A stretch of DNA of 64,000 nucleotides from Curtobacterium sp. 9128 (GTDB lineage Bacteria; Actinomycetota; Actinomycetes; Actinomycetales; Microbacteriaceae): assembly GCF_900086645.1 (NCBI RefSeq), contig NZ_LT576451.1, forward strand, positions 2,294,001-2,358,000, given 5' to 3'. A model generated the notes under the pieces. That model saw nothing but the letters and a program-made list of their open reading frames with translations, was not told where the DNA came from and ran no database searches. The position numbers and the translations under genes are program-made. The stretch's first letter is position 1. Every line of letters starts with the position of its first letter. Below, in pieces: positions 48,716 through 56,707 of this stretch.

Positions 48716-48764
48716 GACGGACTGGAGGCTCGGTGCGCGACCCGCACCGAGCCTCCAGTCCGTC
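48716..48764. terminator. GGAGGCTCGGTGC-family palindrome between acnA and dxs
   Basis: Near-perfect inverted repeat, arms GACGGACTGGAGGCTCGGTGC and complement around CGCGACC. Same family as 3973-4016 with a different third position and compensatory change. 34 nt after the acnA stop. Confidence 0.6.
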
Positions 48765-48779
48765 TGCTGGTTGCGCGAA

Positions 48780-48785
48780 TAGCAT
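48780..48785 (+). promoter_or_regulatory. Candidate -10 box of dxs
   Basis: TAGCAT with a ~25-nt leader including AAAGGAG before the GTG at 48815; unlike the leaderless genes this mRNA has a ribosome site. Confidence 0.4.
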
Positions 48786-48814
48786 GGGGCCTTCGCCGCA
48801 CGAAAGGAGCGCCC

Positions 48815-50743
48815 GTGAGTCTGCTCGCCAGCATCACGTCGCCGCGCGACCTGAAGCGTCTCTCCGACGCACAGATGACGGAACTGTCCGCCGAGATCCG
48901 GCGGTTCCTCGTCGCCGAGGTCGCGAAGACCGGTGGGCACCTCGGGCCGAACCTCGGCGTCGTCGAGCTGACGCTCGCGATGCACCGGGTGTTCGACTCG
49001 CCGAACGACCCCTTCGTGTTCGACACCGGCCACCAGTCGTACGTGCACAAGATCGTCACCGGGCGGCAGGACTTCTCGCACCTCCGGGAGCGCGGCGGCA
49101 TCGCCGGCTACCCGCAGCGGAGCGAGTCGGAGCACGACATCGTCGAGTCCTCGCACGCGTCGTCGTCGCTCTCCTGGGCCGACGGGATCTCCCGGGCCTT
49201 CCGGCAGACCGGGCAGCACGACCGGACCGTCGTCGCCATCGTCGGTGACGGTGCGCTCACCGGCGGGATGACGTGGGAGGCGCTCAACAACATCTCGGAC
49301 GACAACGACCGCCGCCTGGTGATCGTGGTCAACGACAACGGCCGGTCCTACGCCCCGACGATCGGTGGCATGGCGCGCTACCTGAACTCGGTGCGCACCC
49401 GTCGCGAGTACCGCGCCCTGTACGAGAAGACCCAGGCGGCTGCGGCTCGCTTCGGTGCTCCGGGGCGTGCGGTGTACCGCGGGATGCGCGGCGGTCTGCA
49501 CGGCTTCCTGTCGCGGCTGACGAACAACGAGGCCCTCTACTCGAACCTCGACATCAAGTACATCGGCCCGGTCAACGGACACGACCAGCAGGCCATGGAG
49601 AGCGCACTCCGGCAGGCCAAGGAGTACGGCGCCCCGGTCATCGTGCACGCGATCACCGAGAAGGGCCACGGCTTCGAGCCGGCGCTGCGCGACCAGGCGG
49701 ACCAGTTCCACGCCGTCGGGCACATCGACCCGGAGACCGGTGAGTCGCTCGACACCGCATCGGGTCCGTCGTGGACCTCGGTGTTCGCGTCGTCGCTCGC
49801 GGACCTCGGTGACGAGGACCCGCGCATCGTGGCGATCACGGCGGCCATGCTCCGGCCGACCGGGTTGCACCTGTTCCAGCAGCGGCACCCCTCGCGCGTG
49901 ATCGACGTCGGGATCGCCGAGCAGCACGCCGTCACCAGTGCCGCGGGGCTCGCGTACGGCGGACTGCACCCCGTTGTCGCGCTCTACGCCACGTTCCTCA
50001 ACCGCGCGTTCGACCAGGTCCTGATGGACGTGGCGCTACACCGCGCCGGAGTGACGTTCGTGCTCGACCGCGCCGGAGTCACCGGTCCGGACGGGCCGTC
50101 GCACCACGGGATGTGGGACCTCGCACTGCTGCAGGTCGTCCCGGGGATCCGGATCGCGGCACCGCGTGACGCGGCGACCCTCCGCGAGGAGCTCCGCGAG
50201 GCGGTGGCGATCGACGACGCGCCGACGGTGCTCCGCTGGTCGAAGGGGCAGGTCGGGCCGGACATCCCCGCGGTGTCACGGCTGTCGGACGGCGTCGACG
50301 TGCTGCACGCCGCTGCCGCGTCGGACGACGTGCTGATCGTGGCCGTCGGGTCGATGGTGCCCGTCGCGCTCGAGGCCGCCGCGTTGCTCGAGGCGCAGGG
50401 CATCGGCGTCACCGTGGTCGATCCCCGGTGGGTCGTGCCGATCCCGGCGTCCCTCATCGACCTCTCGCGCGACCACCGACTCGTCATCACGATCGAGGAC
50501 GGTGTGCGTGTCGGCGGTGTCGGGACGCGGCTGCGACAGGACCTCCGCGCGGCTGGTGTCGACACCGGGGTGAACGAACTCGGGCTGCCGGACGAGTTCA
50601 TCGACCACGCCACCCGCACGCAGATCCTGCACGACGCCGGGCTCACGGCGCAGGCGATCGCCCGCGACGTCATCGACCAGGTCGTCGGGACGAAGCTGCC
50701 CCAGGCGAAGCCGGCGCGGTCGCGGGAGTCCGCTGAGCGCTGA
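48815..50743 (+). CDS. dxs: 1-deoxy-D-xylulose-5-phosphate synthase
   Basis: A 642-residue thiamine diphosphate enzyme that condenses pyruvate and glyceraldehyde 3-phosphate, the first step of the MEP isoprenoid route. ThDP-binding motif GDGALTGGMTWEALNNIS, DTGHQSYVHKI and KTGGHLGPNLGVVELT at the N-terminal domain, DRAGVTGPDGPSHHGMWDL and IGIAEQHAVTSAAGLA-type GIAEQHAV in the central domain, and a C-terminal transketolase-like domain are present. Length is standard. Start GTG 48815 behind AAAGGAG. Likely monocistronic, ending before an ACATCGCGCCCC dyad. Confidence 0.96.
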   Translation: MSLLASITSPRDLKRLSDAQMTELSAEIRRFLVAEVAKTGGHLGPNLGVVELTLAMHRVFDSPNDPFVFDTGHQSYVHKIVTGRQDFSHLRERGGIAGYPQRSESEHDIVESSHASSSLSWADGISRAFRQTGQHDRTVVAIVGDGALTGGMTWEALNNISDDNDRRLVIVVNDNGRSYAPTIGGMARYLNSVRTRREYRALYEKTQAAAARFGAPGRAVYRGMRGGLHGFLSRLTNNEALYSNLDIKYIGPVNGHDQQAMESALRQAKEYGAPVIVHAITEKGHGFEPALRDQADQFHAVGHIDPETGESLDTASGPSWTSVFASSLADLGDEDPRIVAITAAMLRPTGLHLFQQRHPSRVIDVGIAEQHAVTSAAGLAYGGLHPVVALYATFLNRAFDQVLMDVALHRAGVTFVLDRAGVTGPDGPSHHGMWDLALLQVVPGIRIAAPRDAATLREELREAVAIDDAPTVLRWSKGQVGPDIPAVSRLSDGVDVLHAAAASDDVLIVAVGSMVPVALEAAALLEAQGIGVTVVDPRWVVPIPASLIDLSRDHRLVITIEDGVRVGGVGTRLRQDLRAAGVDTGVNELGLPDEFIDHATRTQILHDAGLTAQAIARDVIDQVVGTKLPQAKPARSRESAER

Positions 50744-50780
50744 CGCGGGTCCGGTCGTCTGATCGCATCGCGCCCCCGTG

Positions 50781-50818
50781 CGAACATCGCGCCCCCTGGT
50801 GACGGGGCGCGATGTTCG
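50781..50818. terminator. CGAACATCGCGCCCC dyad, copy 1
   Basis: 15-bp perfect arms around CTGGTGAC, between dxs and a convergent small gene. The arms are identical to those of the second copy at 51251-51290. Confidence 0.6.
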
Positions 50819-50844
50819 CCCAGGGGCGCGACGTGCTGTGCTCG

Positions 50845-51183
50845 CTAGGTCGGCGACTGCTCCCGCACTGCGGCGAGGAGCGCGCGGGCCATCGGACTGA
50901 AGAACAGCGCCCGTCCGAGGTCCACTCCGTCGCGGCCTTCGCGGACGATCCGCACGCGGGAGTGGGTGGCGTCGACCCGTTCGAAGGACAGGACGATGTT
51001 CTCCGCGCGGAGTGCGAAGGACGTCCGTCGGCCGACGACCGCGCCGTCGGCTCGGACCTCCATCGCGGCGGCACCCGGGACGGCCTCGACGGCCTGGTTG
51101 AACAGCGCTGGGACGTCGGCGACGGGTACGGACAGCACCACGGACGGACCGCCGCTCGTCCGAGGTGCCCACCAGTCCTGCAT
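50845..51183 (-). CDS. Small hypothetical protein
   Basis: A 112-residue protein I do not recognise. It reads MQDWWAPRTSGGPSVVLSV then alternating strands and helices (ADVPALFNQAVEAVPGAAAM; SFERVDATHSRVRIVREG), compatible with a small alpha/beta fold, possibly SRPBCC-like, but with no cysteine, membrane helix or motif. ATG 51183 is preferred over the longer frame because a TANNNT box lies 7 nt upstream. Notably both ends of the gene are bracketed by the same 15-bp palindrome. Confidence 0.55.
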   Translation of the reverse strand: MQDWWAPRTSGGPSVVLSVPVADVPALFNQAVEAVPGAAAMEVRADGAVVGRRTSFALRAENIVLSFERVDATHSRVRIVREGRDGVDLGRALFFSPMARALLAAVREQSPT

Positions 51184-51190
51184 GTCCCGG

Positions 51191-51196
51191 ACGGTA
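51191..51196 (-). promoter_or_regulatory. Candidate -10 box of a leaderless promoter
   Basis: TACCGT on the minus strand, 7 nt before the ATG at 51183. Confidence 0.4.
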
Positions 51197-51250
51197 CGCC
51201 CCAGGTCGTTGCCGTCATCAGCGTGGGTCCTGGCGGCGTGGCGCCCCTCT

Positions 51251-51290
51251 ACGAACATCGCGCCCCGTCGTGACGGGGCGCGATGTTCGT
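51251..51290. repeat. CGAACATCGCGCCCC dyad, copy 2
   Basis: 19-bp perfect arms (ACGAACATCGCGCCCCGTC) meeting almost without a loop. It lies upstream of the 50845 gene and downstream of the fadB-like gene. A nearby direct repeat GCGGTCGGCCGCTACCGC occurs at about 51300 and 51339. Confidence 0.65.
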
Positions 51291-51358
51291 GAAGGGGTGC
51301 GGTCGGCCGCTACCGCCGCGGCGGTCCTGCGCGGGCGCGGTCGGCCGCTACCGCGGGG

Positions 51359-53503
51359 TCAGCGGGACGCCGGGCCCACGATCGCGGGGTCGTGGAACGT
51401 GCCGCCGAAGACGCGCTCGGACGCACCGGAACGGTCGAGGTACGGGCTGATCCCGCCGGCCTGGAACGGGTACCCAGCGCCGAGGATCAGCCCGAGGTCG
51501 ATCTCCTCGACGTGCTCGACCACACCGTCCGACAGCATGCGGTGCAGCTCGTCGGCGAGAGCGTCCTCGAAGCGCTGCTGCATCGTCGCCGCGTCCACGG
51601 CGTTCGCGTCCTGCTTCGCGGGTGCGACGAGCTTCACGGCAGCGGGGTCGTAGCCCGTCGCGTTGCCCTTCTTGTCCCGCGTCAGGATGTGTCCGAACTC
51701 GGCGATCCGCTTCAGCCCGTCGCCGGGGTAGAAGCGCTCCGGCCAGGCAGCGTGGTGCGAGTCGAGCACGTGCGCACCGACCGGCAGGCCGACGAGCTCG
51801 AGCAGCTCGAACGGGGACATCGGCAGCCCGAGCGGCGCAGCACCCTCGGCGACGACCTCGAACGGCGTGCCCTCCTCGACGCCGCGCATGGCTTCGCCGA
51901 GCACGCGGGCGAGAACCCGGTTCACGACGAAGCCCGGCTGGTCGGCCGTGACGATCGCCGTCTTCTTGAGCGTCTTCGCGACGGACAGCGCCGTGGCGAC
52001 GGCCTCGTCCGAGGTCTGCGACGCGCGGACGACCTCGACCAGGGGCATCACGGCCACCGGGTTGAAGAAGTGGAAGCCGACCAGACGCTCCGGGTGCTCG
52101 AGCACGCTCGCCATGGACCCGACGGACAACGACGAGGTGTTCGTGGCGAGGATCGCATCGGGGGCGATCACCTTCTCGATGGCGGCGAGCACGTCCTGCT
52201 TGACGGACATCTCCTCGAACACGGCCTCGATGACCCAGTCGGCGTCCGCGAACGCGTCGTACGACACCGAGCCGCTGACGAGTGCGCTGATCCGGTTGGC
52301 GTCGTCCTGCGAGACCCGGCCCTTCGCCAGCAGCTCGTCGACGGAGGAGCGGATGCGTGCGACACCGGCGTCCACGCGCTCCTGCGAGACGTCGGTGATG
52401 ACCACGGGGACGCCGAGACGGCGGGCGAAGAGCAGCGCGAACTGCGACGCCATGAGCCCGGCGCCGAGGACGCCGACCTTCGTGATCTTCTTCGGTTCGA
52501 CGTCGGTCGGTGCGCCGATGGGCTTCTTCGCACGCTTCTGCACGAGGTCGAACGCGTACATCGACGCCGCGAACTGGTCGCCCGAGATGAGGTCGGCGAG
52601 GGCGTCGTCCTCACCGGCGAACCGCTCGTCGAGCGAGCCGGACTTCGCCGCAGCGACCAGGTCGAGCGCACGGAACGGCGACTTCGGCACCGTGCCGATC
52701 TTCGACGCCACCTGGGAGCGGGCGACCTTGACGACCGTCCCCCACGCGGCCTTCTCGAGCATGCCGGGCTCGTTCTTCCTGACGACCTTCGTGCTGCCGG
52801 ACACGACGCCGTCGATCCACGCCACGGCGGACGGCAGGAACGTCACCGACGGGATGAGCGCGTCGCCGATGCCGAGCTCCACCGCGGCGGGCCCGTCCAT
52901 CAGCCGGTTGTTCTTCAACGGGTTCTCGACGATGACGCGGAGCGCCTTCTCCGGACCGATCAGGCGGGGGAGCAGCGTCGCGCCGCCCCAGCCGGGGATG
53001 ATGCCGAGGAACACCTCGGGGAGACCGATGCCCTGCGCGGCCGAGGAGAACGCGCGGTAGGCGCAGTGCAGTCCGATCTCGAGACCGCCGCCGAGCGCGA
53101 TGCCGTTGATCAGGGCGAACGACGGGACGCCGAGGTCGCCGAACTTCCGGAGCGTGGCGTGCCCGAGCGCCGCGAGGTCGTGGGCGACGTCCCGTGACGG
53201 CACGGAAGCCGCCTGGGAGAGGTCCGCCCCTGCGGCGAAGCAGTACTCCTTGCCCGTGACGGCGACGGCCTGCACGGTGCCGGCGGCCGCCTCCGTCTTG
53301 AGCGTGTCGAGCACACCCGAGAGCTCGTGGAGGGTGCGCGGCCCGAGCGTCGACGGACGCTTGTAGTCCTTGCCGTTGTCGAGCGTGATGAGCCCGAGCG
53401 TGCCGCCGGACGGCAGCGCAATGTGCTTCAGGTACGAGTGCGTGACGACCTCGTCCTCGGAGAGGGCGAGCAGTCGGTCGTTGTCGACGAGGGTCATGGT
53501 CAT
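51359..53503 (-). CDS. fadB: Fatty-acid oxidation multifunctional protein: enoyl-CoA hydratase/3-hydroxyacyl-CoA dehydrogenase
   Basis: A 714-residue FadB-like enzyme hydrating enoyl-CoA and oxidising the hydroxyacyl-CoA. Residues ~20-230 are a crotonase domain: FAAGADLSQAAS, GIALGGGLEIGLHCAYR and the catalytic Glu in IGLPEVFLGIIPGWGG. From ~345 the NAD-binding dehydrogenase domain (GVLGAGLMASQFALLFA), with NTSSLSVGSMA and FFNPVAVMPLVEVV, then the C-terminal helical domain (GFVVNRVLAR). The ATG at 53503 overlaps the fadA stop as ATGA with GGAAGG 4 nt away; an ATG two codons on is possible. fadAB operon, so probably translationally coupled. Confidence 0.94.
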   Translation of the reverse strand: MTMTLVDNDRLLALSEDEVVTHSYLKHIALPSGGTLGLITLDNGKDYKRPSTLGPRTLHELSGVLDTLKTEAAAGTVQAVAVTGKEYCFAAGADLSQAASVPSRDVAHDLAALGHATLRKFGDLGVPSFALINGIALGGGLEIGLHCAYRAFSSAAQGIGLPEVFLGIIPGWGGATLLPRLIGPEKALRVIVENPLKNNRLMDGPAAVELGIGDALIPSVTFLPSAVAWIDGVVSGSTKVVRKNEPGMLEKAAWGTVVKVARSQVASKIGTVPKSPFRALDLVAAAKSGSLDERFAGEDDALADLISGDQFAASMYAFDLVQKRAKKPIGAPTDVEPKKITKVGVLGAGLMASQFALLFARRLGVPVVITDVSQERVDAGVARIRSSVDELLAKGRVSQDDANRISALVSGSVSYDAFADADWVIEAVFEEMSVKQDVLAAIEKVIAPDAILATNTSSLSVGSMASVLEHPERLVGFHFFNPVAVMPLVEVVRASQTSDEAVATALSVAKTLKKTAIVTADQPGFVVNRVLARVLGEAMRGVEEGTPFEVVAEGAAPLGLPMSPFELLELVGLPVGAHVLDSHHAAWPERFYPGDGLKRIAEFGHILTRDKKGNATGYDPAAVKLVAPAKQDANAVDAATMQQRFEDALADELHRMLSDGVVEHVEEIDLGLILGAGYPFQAGGISPYLDRSGASERVFGGTFHDPAIVGPASR

Positions 53504-54711
53504 GCCGCCTTCCGTGCCGCTGACTTGCTGAAGTGCGGGTTCTCCCAGATGACGGTGCCGCCCTGGCCGAGCCCGATGCACATCGTCGTGATGCCGTACT
53601 TGACGTCGGGACGCTCCGCGAACTGCGCCGCGAGCTGCGTCATCAGGCGGACGCCGCTCGATGCGAGCGGGTGCCCGACGGCGATCGCGCCGCCCCAGGC
53701 GTTCACGTTCGTGGCGTCCTGCGCGATGCCGTAGTTGTCGAGGAAGGCGAGCACCTGCACGGCGAACGCCTCGTTGATCTCGAACAGACCGATGTCCTCG
53801 ATCGACAGCCCGGCCTTGGCGAGTGCCTTGTCGGTCGCGGGGACGGGGCCGACGCCCATCACCTCGGGGTCGACGCCCGCGAAGGCGAAGGACACCATGC
53901 GCATCTTCGGCTCCAGCCCGAACTGCTTCGCGCCGGCGTCGGAGGCCAGGAGGCTCATCGTCGCGCCGTCGTTGAGACCGGCGGCGTTCCCTGCGGTGAC
54001 CCGGCCGTGCGGTCGGAACGGGGTCTTCAGCGCCGCGAGTGCCTCGAGCGTCGTCCCCGGGCGGGGCGGCTCGTCGCTGGAGACGATGTCCCAGCCCTCG
54101 CCGGTGTTCACCTCGACGGGCACCAGGTCGGGCTGCAGCTTGCCGGCGGCCCATGCGGCGGCGTACCGCTGCTGGGACTGCACGGCGTAGGCGTCGGTGC
54201 GGTCCTTCGTGATCGCCGGGAACCGGTCGTGCAGCCGCTCGGCGGTCTTGCCCATCACCAGCGCGTCGGCGTTCACCATGCGCTCGGCGATGAACCGCGG
54301 GTTCGGGTCGGAGTTGAAGCCCATCGGGTGGCGTCCCATGTGCTCGACACCACCGGCGATGGCGATGTCGGCCGCGCCGAACGCGATCGCGCCGGCGAGG
54401 GTCGTGACGCTCGTCATCGCGCCGGCGCACATGCGGTCGATGGCGTAGCCGGGCACGGACTTCGGCAGGCCGGCGAGCATGCCGACGGTGCGTCCGAGGG
54501 TCAGGCCCTGGTCGCCCTGCTGCGTCGTCGCGGCGACCGCCACGTCGTCGACGGCCGCGTGATCGAGTGACGCGTTCCGGTCGAGCAACCCGCGCATCGC
54601 GTGCACCGCGAGGTCGTCGGCGCGGGTCCGCCAGAACACCCCCTTCTCCCCGGCACGTCCGAACGGTGTCCGCACGCCGTCAACGAAGACGACGTCTGAT
54701 GCCTTTGGCAA
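53500..54711 (-). CDS. fadA: Acetyl-CoA C-acyltransferase (thiolase)
   Basis: A 403-residue degradative thiolase, last step of beta-oxidation. Active-site Cys lies in IDRMCAGAMTSV, His in NAWGGAIAVGHPLASSG, and the second Cys in TMCIGLGQGG. GVEHMGRHPMGF is the substrate loop. Start assigned to TTG 54711, which has GGAGG 6 nt upstream and begins directly before the conserved first strand (ASDVVFVDGVRTPFGRAG); an ATG 8 codons earlier lacks a ribosome site. The fadB-like gene overlaps its stop. Confidence 0.95.
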   Translation of the reverse strand: MPKASDVVFVDGVRTPFGRAGEKGVFWRTRADDLAVHAMRGLLDRNASLDHAAVDDVAVAATTQQGDQGLTLGRTVGMLAGLPKSVPGYAIDRMCAGAMTSVTTLAGAIAFGAADIAIAGGVEHMGRHPMGFNSDPNPRFIAERMVNADALVMGKTAERLHDRFPAITKDRTDAYAVQSQQRYAAAWAAGKLQPDLVPVEVNTGEGWDIVSSDEPPRPGTTLEALAALKTPFRPHGRVTAGNAAGLNDGATMSLLASDAGAKQFGLEPKMRMVSFAFAGVDPEVMGVGPVPATDKALAKAGLSIEDIGLFEINEAFAVQVLAFLDNYGIAQDATNVNAWGGAIAVGHPLASSGVRLMTQLAAQFAERPDVKYGITTMCIGLGQGGTVIWENPHFSKSAARKAA

Positions 54712-54843
54712 AGCTGGCCTCCAGAAGATCAACATCGATCGAGCCGGACGATCGGGTCGTCCCGCCCTGGTCGGGGCGCACCCCGACGACGCAACCGACG
54801 CTATGCCCCACGGCTGAGGAGACGCACCTCGGTTGGTCGGTTC

Positions 54844-56091
54844 CTACGACGAGGCAGGATCCTCGGTGGACGACTCCTGTCCGGCTGCGACAAAGGCGTC
54901 GGCGATCCGCGACGCGGACTCCTCGACCTGCCAGGGCCGTGCGTCGAGCGCGACGAGCGCCGCCGCGACCGACTCGGCAGTGGCCGGTGTGGGCGGCTCC
55001 CACGCGATGGAGCGGAGGGAGTCCGGCGTGAGCAGGTTCTCGAGCGGCAGGTCGAGCTCCTCTGCGCGGGCGGTCATCGCGGCGCGTGCTGCCTTGTACC
55101 GGCGGTCGGCCTCCGGGTTGCGATCGGCCCACGCACGCGGCGGCGGGAGGGTCGGTTCCCCCTTGCCCCGGAGTCGCGGGAGGTCGTCGGTCGTCCGCCC
55201 GGCGTCGACCGCGGCCCACCAGCGGTCGAGCTCGGAGCGGCTGGCGCGGCCGGTGAACGCCTTCAGCGCGGCGAGGTCCTTGCGGGTCTCCGGAGCGGCT
55301 GCGGCAGCGGCGACGATCGCGGAGTCCGGGATCGTGCGACCCGGCGAGACGTCGGTCTCCTGCGCGAAGGCGTCACGGGCTTCCCACAGCGAGCGGGCGA
55401 TCGCCAGGGCACGCTGTCCACGGAGGGCGTGCATGCCGGACAGGCGGCGCCACGGCTCGGCACGCGGGGGCTTCGGCGCCCGGTGCAGGACCGCGTCGAA
55501 CTCCTGCCGGGCGATCTCGGTCTTGCCGGACTCCTCGAGCTTCGCGGCGAGGGCATCGCGGAGGTCGGGGAGGAGCTCGACGTCGAGCGCGGCGTAGACG
55601 AGCCAGGACTGCGGGAGCGGTCGGGTGGACCAGTCGGCCGCGGAGTGGGCCTTCGCGAGCGTGATGCCGAGGAGCTGCTCCACGACGGCGCCGAGGCCGA
55701 CGCGGGGGAACCCGGCGATGCGGGCACCGAGCTCGGTGTCGAAGATGCGCGACGGGTCGAGTCCGACCTCGCGGAGGCACGGCAGGTCCTGCGACGCGGC
55801 GTGGAAGAGCCACTCCTCGTCGACGATCGCGTCCTGCAGTTCCTGGAACGAGCCGATCGCGATGGGGTCGAAGAGGAACGCGCCGGCGCCCCGGCGGAAG
55901 ACCTGGATCAGGTAGGCGCGCTGCGAGTACTTGTAGCCGCTGGCTCGCTCGGCGTCGACGGCGACCGGGCCGTGACCGGACGCGATCGCGGCGACCGCGT
56001 CGAGGTAGTCCGGACGCGACTCGATGACCTTGACCGCGTCGTGTCCCTCCTCGAACGAGGGGACGACGGGGTTCGGTACGGGGTCAGTCAC
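54844..56091 (-). CDS. rnd: HRDC-domain ribonuclease D-like protein
   Basis: A 415-residue 3'-5' exonuclease of the RNase D family, with DEDDy residues visible: AVDAERASGYKYSQRAYLIQ (first Asp/Glu), HAASQDLPCLREVG, and WLVYAALDVELLPDLRDAL with Tyr before the last Asp. An HRDC-type helical domain follows (~residues 220-300) and the C terminus is Ala-rich. GTG 56091 overlaps the DUF3000 stop as GTGA, so the two are co-translated. Acts on structured RNA or tRNA ends in the family. Confidence 0.92.
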   Translation of the reverse strand: MTDPVPNPVVPSFEEGHDAVKVIESRPDYLDAVAAIASGHGPVAVDAERASGYKYSQRAYLIQVFRRGAGAFLFDPIAIGSFQELQDAIVDEEWLFHAASQDLPCLREVGLDPSRIFDTELGARIAGFPRVGLGAVVEQLLGITLAKAHSAADWSTRPLPQSWLVYAALDVELLPDLRDALAAKLEESGKTEIARQEFDAVLHRAPKPPRAEPWRRLSGMHALRGQRALAIARSLWEARDAFAQETDVSPGRTIPDSAIVAAAAAAPETRKDLAALKAFTGRASRSELDRWWAAVDAGRTTDDLPRLRGKGEPTLPPPRAWADRNPEADRRYKAARAAMTARAEELDLPLENLLTPDSLRSIAWEPPTPATAESVAAALVALDARPWQVEESASRIADAFVAAGQESSTEDPASS

Positions 56092-56684
56092 TTCGCGAGC
56101 CTCCTGGGGCCGAGCAGCGTCACGCCGTCCGACGACGGGGGCAGTCCTGCGAGCATGGCGACGATCTCCTCCCACGCCTCGACGTGCGCGACGAGGTCGG
56201 TGCCGTCGACGTCCGTGACGTGCGGGGTCCACGATGCCCGGAGCTCCAGCTGTGCGCCGTCGCCCTGGGCCGCGAGCTCGCCGTAGCCGCGGGAGATGAT
56301 CTTGGTAGCGGTGCCCGAAGCGTGGTCGTGCGCCGCGCCGTGCGCCTCGAGTGCGTCGACGAGCCAGCTCCAGGTGACGTCGGCGACGAACTCGTCGACG
56401 CCGATCTCCGGTTCGAGCGGGGCCTGCGCGAAGGTCACGATGCGGAACGGCCCGTGCCAGCCCTCCGGTTCGGCGGGGTCGTACAGCGCGATGAACCGCC
56501 CGGTGCCGAGGTCCGAGTCGACCCCGTGCGCCGCCCCGGAGACGTCCGCCGCGAGGGCGATCGAGAACGGGGCCATGCGGCTGGGGGACGGGATCTCGGT
56601 GACCGTCGTCTCGGTGCGGGTCCCGCCCGATGACACGAACGCGCGGAGCTGCGCGAAGGCCTCGGGCTCTCGGGTTTCGGACAC
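56088..56684 (-). CDS. DUF3000 family protein
   Basis: A 198-residue actinobacterial protein of unknown function. Conserved segments: IPSPSRMAPFSIALAADV, GTGRFIALYDPAEPEGWHGPFRIV, TATKIISRGYGELA and AHVEAWEEIVAMLAGLPP. Starts with GTG 56684, 6 nt from a TANNNT box. Linked to RNase D by a 4-nt overlap, a pairing conserved in many actinobacteria. Confidence 0.93.
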   Translation of the reverse strand: MSETREPEAFAQLRAFVSSGGTRTETTVTEIPSPSRMAPFSIALAADVSGAAHGVDSDLGTGRFIALYDPAEPEGWHGPFRIVTFAQAPLEPEIGVDEFVADVTWSWLVDALEAHGAAHDHASGTATKIISRGYGELAAQGDGAQLELRASWTPHVTDVDGTDLVAHVEAWEEIVAMLAGLPPSSDGVTLLGPRRLAK

Positions 56685-56690
56685 GAATGC

Positions 56691-56696
56691 AGACTA
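56691..56696 (-). promoter_or_regulatory. Candidate -10 box of a leaderless promoter (DUF3000)
   Basis: TAGTCT on the minus strand, 6 nt before GTG 56684. It shares its TA with the box of the divergent hydrolase (AGACTAGGCT). Confidence 0.55.
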
Positions 56697-56700
56697 GGCT
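56695..56700 (+). promoter_or_regulatory. Candidate -10 box of a leaderless promoter (alpha/beta hydrolase)
   Basis: TAGGCT, 7 nt before ATG 56708, overlapping the divergent box. Confidence 0.55.
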
Positions 56701-56707
56701 CCGGACC

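Noticed and set aside
54712..54735. Earlier ATG start of the thiolase
   Set aside because: No ribosome site; TTG 54711 has GGAGG at a 6-nt spacing and begins right at the conserved first strand.
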